From an uncultured Eubacterium sp. (GTDB lineage Bacteria; Bacillota; Clostridia; Lachnospirales; Lachnospiraceae), in assembly GCA_905236225.1 (NCBI GenBank), contig CAJOPM010000060.1, positions 1 through 17,749 of the forward strand: 17,749 bases of DNA, written 5' to 3'. The translations under genes and the position numbers were made by a program. This document shows positions 7,162 through 15,334 of the stretch, in pieces. The notes under the pieces were generated by a model that saw nothing but the letters and a program-made list of their open reading frames with translations, was not told where the DNA came from and ran no database searches. The number at the start of each line of letters is the position of its first letter. Position 1 is the stretch's first letter.

Positions 7162-8553
7162 TTATTGTATCTTATTTACTATTTCATCAAATCCCATAAA
7201 GTGGGATGCCTTAACTAAAACATTATCTCCTTGCCTTATGTATTCTTTTAACCTTGCTATTAACTCTTCTTTATCAGTAAAGTGATAAATGTTCTTAATT
7301 TCAGATGCTCCCTTTTTAATCTCCTCACTGAGCGGACCGCATAAAAACAGCGCATCTATCTTTTTGCCGGCAGCGTACTTTCCAACCTCATAGTGAAGCT
7401 TCATTTCGTCTTTGCCAAGCTCACCCATATCTCCAAGTACGGCAATCTTTCTTCCGTTTAGAGTTGAAAGCATATCAATTGATGCCTTCATTGAAATGGG
7501 ATTTGCGTTGTAGCAGTCATCGATTATGCTAAAATCGCCGCTTTTAATGATATTACTGCGCCCGGAAATTGTCTTTGCTCCCTCAAGGCCCGATACTATC
7601 ATCTCTTTACTCAGGCCATAAACTTTTCCTATGAGCGCTGCTGCCATTGCATTCATAATCTGGTGAGTACCGGCAACCGAGAGCGATATGCTGATTGTAT
7701 CCTCTGCAATTGTCATATCAAATGAAGCACATCCCGCATCAGAAATATTAATATTTGAAGCGCGGCAAATCCGCTCGTTATCCACTCCCATATTTTTTAA
7801 TACTGCATATGACTCATCCTTCATACAATAATAATATGGTTTTCTATTATATATATGCTCTATTTTTCTAAGATACTCATCATCACCGTTTACGACGATC
7901 GGGGCATCTTGTGGCATATATTCAAATACCTCTGATTTTGCCTTAAGCACACCAGCAAGATCTATTAAATTCTCGAGATGACAAGGCCCTACATTTGTAA
8001 ATACCAAAGCATCGGGACGGGCAACCTTTGCAAGGCGCGACATTTCGCCAAAATCAGATATTCCCATCTCAAGCACCGCCATCTTATGCTCTTCTTCTAA
8101 TCTGAATACTGTAAGCGGAAGCCCTAGCTCATTATTAAAATTACCCTCAGTCTTAAGTGTATTATACTTTTGAGAAAGGACGCTATAGACCATCTCTTTT
8201 GACGTTGTCTTTCCCACGCTTCCTATTACACTTACTACTTTAATATCAAGCTGCTGCCTGTAAAACGCAGCTATATCTTTTATTGCCTTGCTGCAATCTT
8301 CTACCAAAATATACGGTTCATACTCTTGTGTAAGCTTCTTCTCACTCAACGTAAAACCGCCGCCGGTTACGACGTTATCTATAAAGTCGTGTCCGTCGGC
8401 GTTATTACCTTTGAGAGGAACAAACAACGAATTCTTTGTTGCCTTACGGCTGTCACTGGTTACGCTCCCGATACAGATATCTCTGTCTTTTTCGCTCCCA
8501 TAATAGTAACCGTTGGTACATAAAGCAACATTTGAAAGTGTCATGTTCTTCAT
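7162..8553 (-). CDS. murF: UDP-N-acetylmuramoyl-tripeptide--D-alanyl-D-alanine ligase
   Basis: MurF adds the D-Ala-D-Ala dipeptide to the UDP-MurNAc-tripeptide, completing the cytoplasmic peptidoglycan precursor. With the start used here it has 463 residues, a normal length. The N-terminal domain carries TSDSRKATKNSLFVPLKG (32-49), typical for UDP-substrate binding. The central ATPase has the P-loop GSVGKTT (111-117) and then TEGNFNNELGLPLTVF. The C-terminal domain includes IDDCYNANPISMKAS and AVLGDMGELG. Two adjacent ATGs (8556 and 8553) follow an AGGAG site; the second has the better 8-base spacing. The open frame extends to 8589 inside ddl, but that longer form has no ribosome binding site. 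The gene follows ddl by about 16 bases, so the ligase that makes the dipeptide and the one that uses it are made together. Confidence 0.96.
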   Translation of the reverse strand: MKNMTLSNVALCTNGYYYGSEKDRDICIGSVTSDSRKATKNSLFVPLKGNNADGHDFIDNVVTGGGFTLSEKKLTQEYEPYILVEDCSKAIKDIAAFYRQQLDIKVVSVIGSVGKTTSKEMVYSVLSQKYNTLKTEGNFNNELGLPLTVFRLEEEHKMAVLEMGISDFGEMSRLAKVARPDALVFTNVGPCHLENLIDLAGVLKAKSEVFEYMPQDAPIVVNGDDEYLRKIEHIYNRKPYYYCMKDESYAVLKNMGVDNERICRASNINISDAGCASFDMTIAEDTISISLSVAGTHQIMNAMAAALIGKVYGLSKEMIVSGLEGAKTISGRSNIIKSGDFSIIDDCYNANPISMKASIDMLSTLNGRKIAVLGDMGELGKDEMKLHYEVGKYAAGKKIDALFLCGPLSEEIKKGASEIKNIYHFTDKEELIARLKEYIRQGDNVLVKASHFMGFDEIVNKIQ

Positions 8554-8569
8554 CATTATTACTCCTAAT

Positions 8570-9610
8570 TTACCTTCTTGTTGAAGCATCTATTATTTTT
8601 TTGCAAAGTTCGTTAAATGAAATACCTGCAGCTGCTGCCTCTTGCGGCATAAGAGAGGTCTTAGTCATACCCGGAAGTGTGTTAGCCTCAAGGCAATATA
8701 CATCACCTTCATCAGATACGATAAAATCCATTCTGCAGTATGCTCTCAGCCCTAAAACCTCGGCCGCTTCTTTAGCATATTTTTGCATTTCTTTGGCTAT
8801 ATTATCGGAAATCTGTGCCGGACATGTCTCTACTGTAGTTCCTGCCATGTACTTATTCTTGTAATCATAAAAGCCTTCTTTAGGTGCAATCTCTATAACG
8901 GGAAGAGCTACATCATCAAGCACAGATACCGAGAACTCTCTTCCTTTAATATACTCTTCTACAACTACTTCATCCTCTAAATCAAAGGCTTCCTTAAGAG
9001 CCACTTTGAACTCATCATCATTATGTACGATTGCTACTCCGATACTAGAGCCTCCGCAGCAGGGTTTAACAACACATGGATAATCAAAACCTGTATATCT
9101 AAAGTCCTGCACTACCTGTCCCTTCTTCATTGTAATTCCGCGCGGAGTAGGAATCTCTGCAGTCATAAACAGCGTCTTGGTAATTCCCTTATCCATCGCA
9201 AGAGCGCATGCCATATATGTGCTTCCAGTATAGGGTATTCCCGAAAGTTCTAAAAATGCCTGCACCTTTCCATTCTCTCCATCCTGTCCGTGCAAAGCAA
9301 CAAACACAAGATCGGACTGTCTGCATATATTTACAACATTAGGTCCAAAATAACTTTTTTCGTATCCGGGGCGAAGCGCTTTTACTTTCTCTAAATCGGG
9401 GGCTGCATTAGGCGTGATGTCTACAGTAACCGAAGCTTCTTCGGCATACGAAAAAATATCATCTGCGCCTTCTCCTTCGTATCCTAAAAATGAATCAACA
9501 AGCACTACATTATGCCCGATTTGCCTTAAAGCCTGTGTAACATTAAAACCCGTAAGCAAAGATATATCTCTTTCGGTGCTGATACCACCGGCAAGTACTG
9601 TGATATTCAT
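8570..9610 (-). CDS. ddl: D-alanine--D-alanine ligase
   Basis: Ddl joins two D-alanines using ATP to make the dipeptide used by MurF. It has 346 residues and an ATP-grasp fold. Visible active-site elements are STERDIS with Glu13, the glycine loop CGGSSIGVA (185-193), RMDF (293-296) and LEANTLPGM (307-315) with the metal ligands, and SLMPQ. In the omega loop FYDYKNKY (247-254), Tyr254 corresponds to E. coli DdlB Tyr216. This indicates a normal D-Ala-D-Ala enzyme, not the D-lactate or D-serine ligases of glycopeptide resistance. A run at about residues 43-90 is longer than in E. coli and lies in the N-terminal domain. The ATG has a strong GGGGGAGG site and lies 13 bases after porB. Confidence 0.96.
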   Translation of the reverse strand: MNITVLAGGISTERDISLLTGFNVTQALRQIGHNVVLVDSFLGYEGEGADDIFSYAEEASVTVDITPNAAPDLEKVKALRPGYEKSYFGPNVVNICRQSDLVFVALHGQDGENGKVQAFLELSGIPYTGSTYMACALAMDKGITKTLFMTAEIPTPRGITMKKGQVVQDFRYTGFDYPCVVKPCCGGSSIGVAIVHNDDEFKVALKEAFDLEDEVVVEEYIKGREFSVSVLDDVALPVIEIAPKEGFYDYKNKYMAGTTVETCPAQISDNIAKEMQKYAKEAAEVLGLRAYCRMDFIVSDEGDVYCLEANTLPGMTKTSLMPQEAAAAGISFNELCKKIIDASTRR

Positions 9611-9623
9611 AATTTATCCTCCC

Positions 9624-10556
9624 CTAGTCTGCGCATCTCTCAAGCAGGCTTTCCCATCTGGAATCTACTTCCTGCTGATAAAGCTCTATCAGATGCTCGT
9701 TTTCTTTTTTAAACAAATGCTTAAATCTACCTTGTGTCTTTAAAAATTCTTCTATAGGCAATTTCTTCTTAGGCGTATAACTAAGTATCCACTTGCCGTC
9801 TATTATCTCAAAGAGCGGCCAGTAGCATGTCTCCACTGCCATCTTGCATATCTGCATAATATCAGCCGCATCATATCTCCACCCTCTCGGACATGGCGCC
9901 ATAATATTGAGAAATGCCGGACCTTCAGTATAAATAGCTCGCTCTGATTTTATATGTAAATCCTTGAAATTCTGAATAAATGTTGTCTGCGCAGCATAGG
10001 GTATATTGTGCGCTGCAAGTATCTGCGTTAAGTCTTTTCTGTACTGAGGCTTACCATTGGACATGCTGCCAACCGGCGTAGTTGTCGTATCCGCATACAT
10101 CGGTGTTGCAGAAGACCTCTGAATTCCGGTATTCATGTATGCACCGTTGTCATAACAGACATAAGTAAAATCATGTCCTCTTTCCATCGCACCCGAAAGA
10201 GACTGAATACCTATATCATATGTTCCTCCGTCTCCGCCAAAGGTGATAAATTTGTAATTTTCCTTTATCTTGCCTTTCTTTTTGAGAGCTCTGTATGCTG
10301 TCTCTACTCCGCTCATAGTCGCCGCTGCATTTTCAAATGCATTATGTATATAACTGTCCTCGTATGCTGTATAAGGATATATAAACGTAGAAACCTCAAG
10401 GCAGCTTGTTGCGTTTCCTATAACGGCATGGTCTCCTTCATGAAGACCTCTAAGTACATTTCTAACTGCAATAGTACCGCCGCAGCCTGCGCACATTCTA
10501 TGTCCGGGAGCAAGTCTTTCTTTCTTGCTCATTACCTGTTTAAAATTGTAGGCCAT
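9624..10556 (-). CDS. porB: Pyruvate:ferredoxin oxidoreductase, beta (thiamine diphosphate) subunit
   Basis: The beta subunit holds thiamine diphosphate and the proximal [4Fe-4S] cluster of a four-subunit 2-oxoacid:ferredoxin oxidoreductase. In 310 residues it shows the cluster cysteines C22 and C25 (CAGCGG), C52 (TSCLE) and C222 (APCPRGW). The thiamine-binding motif runs from GGDGGTYDIG (107-116) to YDNGAYMNTG (135-144). The sequence resembles PorB more than the 2-ketoisovalerate or 2-oxoglutarate paralogues, so pyruvate is the likely substrate, though the other oxoacids cannot be fully excluded. It starts 3 bases after the porA stop, with a GAGGAG site inside the end of porA. Confidence 0.92.
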   Translation of the reverse strand: MAYNFKQVMSKKERLAPGHRMCAGCGGTIAVRNVLRGLHEGDHAVIGNATSCLEVSTFIYPYTAYEDSYIHNAFENAAATMSGVETAYRALKKKGKIKENYKFITFGGDGGTYDIGIQSLSGAMERGHDFTYVCYDNGAYMNTGIQRSSATPMYADTTTTPVGSMSNGKPQYRKDLTQILAAHNIPYAAQTTFIQNFKDLHIKSERAIYTEGPAFLNIMAPCPRGWRYDAADIMQICKMAVETCYWPLFEIIDGKWILSYTPKKKLPIEEFLKTQGRFKHLFKKENEHLIELYQQEVDSRWESLLERCAD

Positions 10557-10559
10557 AGT

Positions 10560-11741
10560 CTAACTCCTCACTCCGACAAACTTGTACCCGCTCGGGCGCT
10601 CGTCATTTGCCGCTAATTGTTCAATCTCACTAAAAATTCCCTCAACATGTTCTACCAAAAGATCTCTTCCGCCCAAACCATAAATATAATTCATTGAAGG
10701 AATGTTGATTCCTGCCTGATAGAGCGCTGCTCTAAGCTCAGCCCCCAAAGGTCCTCCCATATTACTAAAGCTCTCTGCCCTATCCATTATTGCAACGGCT
10801 TTTACGAAAGATAATGCGCGGGCAAGCTCTTCTCCCGGGAAAGGTCTAAAGAGTCTAATCTTGATAAGACCTGCCTTAATGCCTCGTTCTCTAAGTTCAT
10901 CTATAGCGACCTTTGCCGTTCCAGCTGCCGATGATATTATCACCATTGCAAAATCGGCATCTTCCATCCTGTATTCTTCGAATAAAGAATATTTTCTTCC
11001 GGATATTTTTTCAAATTCAGCTGCTACCTCTAATACAACATCTTTTACATGACTCATTGCCATCGCCTGATTGGCTTTTGCTTCAAAATAATACGGTGAC
11101 GTTGCATAAGGTCCTACAGCTAAAGGCTCTTTAGCATTTAAAAGATAACTGTCGGGCTCATATTCGCCTACGAATTTGCTGACCGTATCATCATCAAGAA
11201 GTTCGATATTCTCTATCGCATGGCTTGTGATAAAGCCGTCCTGGCAAATCATTACGGGAAGCATAACATCTTTGTGCTCGCTGATTCTGTATGCCTGAAC
11301 AAAATTATCATAAGCTTCCTGGTTATTCTCTGAATATATCTGAATCCACCCGCTGTCTCTTGCGCCCATACTGTCTGAGTGATCGGCATTTATATTGATA
11401 GGACCTGATAGCGCTCTGTTAACTACAGCCATTACAATAGGCAGTCTGTCCGATGCTGCCACATACAGCTCCTCCCACATAAATGCAAGTCCGCATGATG
11501 AAGTGGCCGTAAGCGCTCTTGCGCCTGCAGCCGAGGCTCCTATCGCTGCACTCATCGAACTATGCTCGCTCTCAACGGGAATAAATTCCGTATCCACCTC
11601 TCCGTTTGCAACATATTGGCAAAAATACTGAGGAATCTCGGTAGATGGTGTGATCGGAAATGCCGGCATAACGTCCGGATTAATTTGTTTAATGGCCAGG
11701 GCTATGGCCTCGTTTCCTGAAATTCTATCTCTCTTGGCCAT
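10560..11741 (-). CDS. porA: Pyruvate:ferredoxin oxidoreductase, alpha subunit
   Basis: The alpha subunit, 393 residues, supplies the pyrimidine-binding and transketolase-C-like domains that complete the active site between alpha and beta. Family signatures are the opening GNEAIALAIKQINPDVMPAFPITPSTEI, VESEHSSMSAAIGASAAGARALTATSS, LSGPININADHSDSM and DSGWIQIYSENNQEAYD. The conserved Thr in PITPST and the acidic VESEH are typical for binding substrate and cofactor. Its ATG follows the porD stop by a single base and uses a GGAGGG site within the last porD codons, so the subunits are probably translationally coupled. With ferredoxin as acceptor, the complex produces acetyl-CoA, CO2 and reduced ferredoxin in the cytoplasm of an anaerobe. 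Confidence 0.93.
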   Translation of the reverse strand: MAKRDRISGNEAIALAIKQINPDVMPAFPITPSTEIPQYFCQYVANGEVDTEFIPVESEHSSMSAAIGASAAGARALTATSSCGLAFMWEELYVAASDRLPIVMAVVNRALSGPININADHSDSMGARDSGWIQIYSENNQEAYDNFVQAYRISEHKDVMLPVMICQDGFITSHAIENIELLDDDTVSKFVGEYEPDSYLLNAKEPLAVGPYATSPYYFEAKANQAMAMSHVKDVVLEVAAEFEKISGRKYSLFEEYRMEDADFAMVIISSAAGTAKVAIDELRERGIKAGLIKIRLFRPFPGEELARALSFVKAVAIMDRAESFSNMGGPLGAELRAALYQAGINIPSMNYIYGLGGRDLLVEHVEGIFSEIEQLAANDERPSGYKFVGVRS

Positions 11742-11742
11742 A

Positions 11743-12039
11743 TTAGATTCCCTCCATTTCTATTGCTCCGAACGGACACGCCTTAACACAGATTCCACAT
11801 CCCTTGCAGTGCTCTAAATCAAACTCGCCTCTTTTGCCGTCTGTAACCGGAATGGCACTATCCGGACAGACCGGTGTGCATATTAGGCATTGTCTGCATT
11901 TATCTTCTATATATATAGGAGTATCTGTTCTCCACTCTCCTGTATTAAAGGACTTAGATGTGCCGCTTCCAATAATCTTCATTCCTTGTGTTAGATTTTG
12001 AAATGTTACGCTTTCATTTAGCTTATTTATATCACTCAT
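11743..12039 (-). CDS. porD: Pyruvate:ferredoxin oxidoreductase, delta (2x[4Fe-4S] ferredoxin-like) subunit
   Basis: A 98-residue electron-transfer subunit with two ferredoxin cluster motifs: C48, C51, C54 with C58 (CRQCLICTPVCP), and C78, C81, C84 with C88 (CKGCGICVKACP). Both motifs are complete, so two [4Fe-4S] clusters are expected to relay electrons from the beta-subunit cluster to free ferredoxin. The roughly 40-residue N-terminal extension with GEWRTDTPIY is typical of PorD and distinguishes it from a free ferredoxin. A TGGAG site precedes the ATG. It lies 13 bases after porC and 1 base before porA. Confidence 0.94.
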   Translation of the reverse strand: MSDINKLNESVTFQNLTQGMKIIGSGTSKSFNTGEWRTDTPIYIEDKCRQCLICTPVCPDSAIPVTDGKRGEFDLEHCKGCGICVKACPFGAIEMEGI

Positions 12040-12052
12040 CTTGATCTCCAGA

Positions 12053-12625
12053 CTACTTTACTTCCCGAAGAGCTCTTTTAAGAGCCTTCATATTGCCATC
12101 TATCACTTCGCTCTTAGTTGCGAATTTATGTTTAAAGGATGTCTCCATCTCGTCTATAAATCTTTGTTCTTCCATTATCCCGCTAACCTTAACCACAGCA
12201 GCAAGCATCGGTGTATTAGGGAAGTATCTGCCCAGCGCATCTTCTGAAATCTTACGCGCATCAATAAGATGTACATCTCCTTCATATCCTTTAAGATGAC
12301 ACATTATCTCTTCCTTGCTCTTAGCTGTATTAATAATGATTGCGCCTTCTTTTTTCAGCCCCTTAGTTACATCTACTGCTTCTAGCAGTGTCTCATCAAC
12401 TACCGCAACATAATCAGGCTCGTATATATTAGAATGAATTCTAATCGGATCATCCGATATTCTGTCATATGCCGTAATAGGTGCTCCCATTCTCTCGGGA
12501 CCATATTCGGGAAATCCCTGTACATATTTTCCTATTTCAAATGCCACCTCAGCTAAGAGAAGCGCTGCTGTCTTTGCACCCTGTCCGCCGCGGCCATGCC
12601 ATCTGATTTCTACAGTGTTCTTCAT
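12053..12625 (-). CDS. porC: Pyruvate:ferredoxin oxidoreductase, gamma subunit
   Basis: The gamma subunit, 190 residues from ATG 12625, is the first gene of the porCDAB order classic for four-subunit archaeal-type enzymes and shared by many clostridia. The family signature is IRWHGRGGQGAKTAALLLAE near the N-terminus, followed by YVQGFPEYGPERMGAPITAY. The open frame runs a further 12 codons upstream to 12661, but the ATG at 12625 has an AGAGGAAG site 7 bases away, so the shorter form is preferred. In the complex it is a rigid structural subunit, and in some enzymes a coenzyme A-binding one. A strong promoter lies about 60 bases upstream. Confidence 0.93.
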   Translation of the reverse strand: MKNTVEIRWHGRGGQGAKTAALLLAEVAFEIGKYVQGFPEYGPERMGAPITAYDRISDDPIRIHSNIYEPDYVAVVDETLLEAVDVTKGLKKEGAIIINTAKSKEEIMCHLKGYEGDVHLIDARKISEDALGRYFPNTPMLAAVVKVSGIMEEQRFIDEMETSFKHKFATKSEVIDGNMKALKRALREVK

Positions 12626-12685
12626 ATTATTACTTCCTCTTCTTGAATTCAACTCTTCCACACCTCTATGGTTGCAGTACGTATC

Positions 12686-12714
12686 ATTATAAGAAATTTT
12701 TTTGAATAAGTAAA
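12686..12714 (-). promoter_or_regulatory. Promoter of porCDAB-ddl-murF
   Basis: On the minus strand a perfect TATAAT -10 (12686-12691) lies 17 bases from a TTTACT -35 (12709-12714, four of six consensus bases). An A-rich tract fills the spacer. Transcription would start near 12679 and give a leader of about 54 bases before porC. It sits in the short gap after the GTPase-NYN gene. I see no convincing terminator in that gap, so read-through into por is also possible. Confidence 0.7.
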
Positions 12715-12743
12715 GAAAAATGTATCCTGCCTATCCTTACCTT

Positions 12744-15332
12744 TTATCTCATCTCATCCCTTAAGTAGCCCTCTTCATATTCTATTAAAGCCCACAATTC
12801 GCGTGATGACATTCTGCGTCCGCCGGCTCCCATAATTATAATCTGCTCAATTCCATCTGACGAGGCAACAATCACATTGTATTTTCCTTTTAAATTGTGT
12901 ACTGCCTTTTCTATGTATTGATCTGCCGTCTCTGCTTCTTTGGTAAATACAACGTCAATATTATGGTATTTGTATAATCTCTCTACTCCGCCCGATACCA
13001 GATATGCATCAAATACTACAATAATATGCTCATCTCTTAGGCCCTGAAAATTAGATAATTTATCGAGCAGCAAATCTCTTGCCGCCTTTAAATCGCCGGC
13101 TGCAAGTTCATGCAGTTCCTTAGAGGCATGAATAACATTATATCCGTCAACAAGCATATAGGTATCTAAATTCGCGCTTTTCTCTTTGCCTTTATATTTT
13201 TTCTCCTTTACGGCCTCACCTTTTGGGGTTGAATATGCAAAATCTCTTCTTGCGCTCTTGCCATAAGTTTTTTCAAATATCTGCTCCAGCTCTTTTTCAG
13301 ATTCAAATTGTCTTTGTATCTTCTCTTCATACGATAGCTTCTCATCCTTTGATTCTTTTATCACTATCGGCTCAGGAGTTGTATCTTGATTGTTTGGCAA
13401 ATCTATTGTCTCGACGGGAAGATGCATCATATCATACGCCCTATCCCACGGCACATCCGATGCAGCACCTCCTATACAAAATACCGAGTAAGAAGGATTT
13501 TCTAAATCTCTGCCCGGATCATAGGCCGCCTTTTTTATAACTTCGTCTGCCATATTGCATACATCATATCCTAGAAGCTGGGTATTAATCACCCCCGCGC
13601 CATGTGTATATGAGATAAATGTATTGGTATAATCTCCAAAGGCTGCCGCAGGAACTACTCCTCGCAAAATCGATTTATTTGCATCATTTTCAGGTGATGA
13701 ATAATTTGCCCCCATATTGTTAAGGTCACTCATCACCCTTCCTATATACTCGGTTGCAGTCTCTACCCTAAAGTCAAGGTAGGGCTCTAACAATATATTT
13801 TCTGCGCTCATCAAGCCCTGCCTAAGCGCACGCAGCGCAGCCTGTCTCATATCCGCCCCTTCTGTGTGTTTCTCATGAGCTCTTCCCGATATCAGCGTAA
13901 TCTTAATATCTGTAATATCAGCACCTGTGAGCACACCTTTTAGTCTTATGTCCTCAAGATATGAAATAATATTTTTCTGATATCCTATGCTAAGCACATC
14001 CTGCGAGCACTCACTTTTTATTACTATTCCTTCTCCTCTTTCCAAAGGATCCAGCCTAAGATGCACCTCCGCATAATGCCTAAGCGGTTCATAATGCCCT
14101 ACACCTATAACGCTTTTTGCAATAGTTTCCTTGTATATTACCCTTGGCCTTGAAAAGCGGATATTAAGGCCATATCTGTCTTTTATCAGCTCTGTTATAA
14201 TATCAAGCTGCACGTCTCCCATTATGGCAGCCGTTATGACATCGTCATTCTTTTCTATAAAAAGCATAGGATCTTCCTGTTCAAATTCTTTAAGCTTTTC
14301 ATATGCTTTAAATACATCCTCTCCATCGTCTAAAACAATTTCATAGAGAAGATGAGGTTTTATATGAGTACCAATTTCATCTTCATTTTCTCCGATGCCC
14401 TGATTCGGATAAGTAAAATCAAGCCCCGTGACGGCGCAGACGCATCCTTTTGATGCATATTGAACGGATTTATATTTATCGGATGAATAAATTCTTATTT
14501 CGTTTACTTTCTCTTGCGTATCACCTATCTTGATGCTTTGTTTGACTCTAAGCTTACCGCCTGTTACTTTAAGATGCGTCAGCCTGTTGTTTTTGTCATC
14601 TCTGGTGATTTTAAATACTCTTGCGCTAAATTCGTCCGGATATTCAGCCGGTTTGGTATATTCTTTGAAATATTCAAACAGCTTATCTACATTTTTCATC
14701 TTGAGCGCCGAACCGAATACACACGGGAAAAATTTTCTCTCCAAAATAAGATTAACTATATCTTCTTTTTCCAGTCTGTTCGTTGATAAATATTTTGATA
14801 AAACATTATCATCACAAAGCGCAATCTCTTCTTTGATTTCGCCGGTATAACCATCTGTAATATCTATCACATTATCGCCAAGTACATCTTTTATTTGAGA
14901 TAATATTTCTGATTTATCGTCTATGGCCAGATCAATTTTATTTACAAATATAAAAGTAGGAATATCGAATATTTCAAGCAACTCAAAGAGGCGCCTGCTC
15001 TGCGCACCGATTCCATCTGTGGCACTTATCACAAATATTGCATAGTCAAGCACGCTAAGCACTCTTTCCGTCTCTGCCCCAAAGTCAGCGTGACCCGGCG
15101 TATCTATAAGCACATAGCAAATATCTTCCGTAGTTATGATAGCCTGCTTTGAAAATACGGTAATCCCTCTGTCTTTTTCTATTTGATTGTTATCAAGATA
15201 GGCATCCTGCTTATCAACCCGGCCCATATTCTTGATCATTTTGGCATAATAGAGCACACCTTCGCTGAGCGTGGTCTTACCAGCATCTACATTTGCCAAT
15301 ATTCCAAATGTTATATAAGATCTTTCTTTCAT
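12744..15332 (-). CDS. TetM/EF-G-like translational GTPase fused to a C-terminal Rae1/YacP-type NYN endoribonuclease domain
   Basis: An 862-residue protein in three parts. Residues 1 to about 635 are a full ribosomal-protection-type GTPase: P-loop NVDAGKTT (14-21), switch I RGIT (55-58), DTPGH (77-81), NKID (131-134), GSAL (207-210), then domains II-V. The domain-IV tip reads GRAHEKHTEGAD (483-494), where TetM has its YYSPVSTPAD loop, so tetracycline resistance is doubtful. Residues about 640-721 are a charged linker with a short predicted coil (YEEKIQRQFESEKELEQIF). Residues 722-862 match B. subtilis Rae1 (YacP), a ribosome-associated endonuclease that cuts mRNA in the A site. Its acidic residues appear intact: D729 (LVDGYN), D775 (VFDA), D804 and E808 (ETADQYIE), D826 (SSD), plus SSREL. 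The gene starts 2 bases after the TraX-family gene with a TAGGA site. GTPase-guided delivery of the nuclease to ribosomes is inferred. A generic TetM annotation would miss the nuclease. Confidence 0.9.
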   Translation of the reverse strand: MKERSYITFGILANVDAGKTTLSEGVLYYAKMIKNMGRVDKQDAYLDNNQIEKDRGITVFSKQAIITTEDICYVLIDTPGHADFGAETERVLSVLDYAIFVISATDGIGAQSRRLFELLEIFDIPTFIFVNKIDLAIDDKSEILSQIKDVLGDNVIDITDGYTGEIKEEIALCDDNVLSKYLSTNRLEKEDIVNLILERKFFPCVFGSALKMKNVDKLFEYFKEYTKPAEYPDEFSARVFKITRDDKNNRLTHLKVTGGKLRVKQSIKIGDTQEKVNEIRIYSSDKYKSVQYASKGCVCAVTGLDFTYPNQGIGENEDEIGTHIKPHLLYEIVLDDGEDVFKAYEKLKEFEQEDPMLFIEKNDDVITAAIMGDVQLDIITELIKDRYGLNIRFSRPRVIYKETIAKSVIGVGHYEPLRHYAEVHLRLDPLERGEGIVIKSECSQDVLSIGYQKNIISYLEDIRLKGVLTGADITDIKITLISGRAHEKHTEGADMRQAALRALRQGLMSAENILLEPYLDFRVETATEYIGRVMSDLNNMGANYSSPENDANKSILRGVVPAAAFGDYTNTFISYTHGAGVINTQLLGYDVCNMADEVIKKAAYDPGRDLENPSYSVFCIGGAASDVPWDRAYDMMHLPVETIDLPNNQDTTPEPIVIKESKDEKLSYEEKIQRQFESEKELEQIFEKTYGKSARRDFAYSTPKGEAVKEKKYKGKEKSANLDTYMLVDGYNVIHASKELHELAAGDLKAARDLLLDKLSNFQGLRDEHIIVVFDAYLVSGGVERLYKYHNIDVVFTKEAETADQYIEKAVHNLKGKYNVIVASSDGIEQIIIMGAGGRRMSSRELWALIEYEEGYLRDEMR

Positions 15333-15334
15333 AG

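Noticed and set aside
8570..9610. Glycopeptide-resistance type ligase (VanA/VanC-like).
   Set aside because: The omega-loop Tyr254 matches normal D-Ala-D-Ala ligases, and there are no vanH, vanX or vanT neighbours.
12662..12743. Possible terminator after the GTPase-NYN gene (GTAAGG pairing with CTTTAC before T-rich bases).
   Set aside because: The stem is only 6 bp with a G-U pair and a 19-base loop, and no proper T-run follows. I do not call it a terminator.
12744..15332. Tetracycline resistance gene of the tet(M) type.
   Set aside because: The GTPase body is similar, but the domain-IV tip loop is not the TetM one and an extra nuclease domain is present. No mobile element flanks it.
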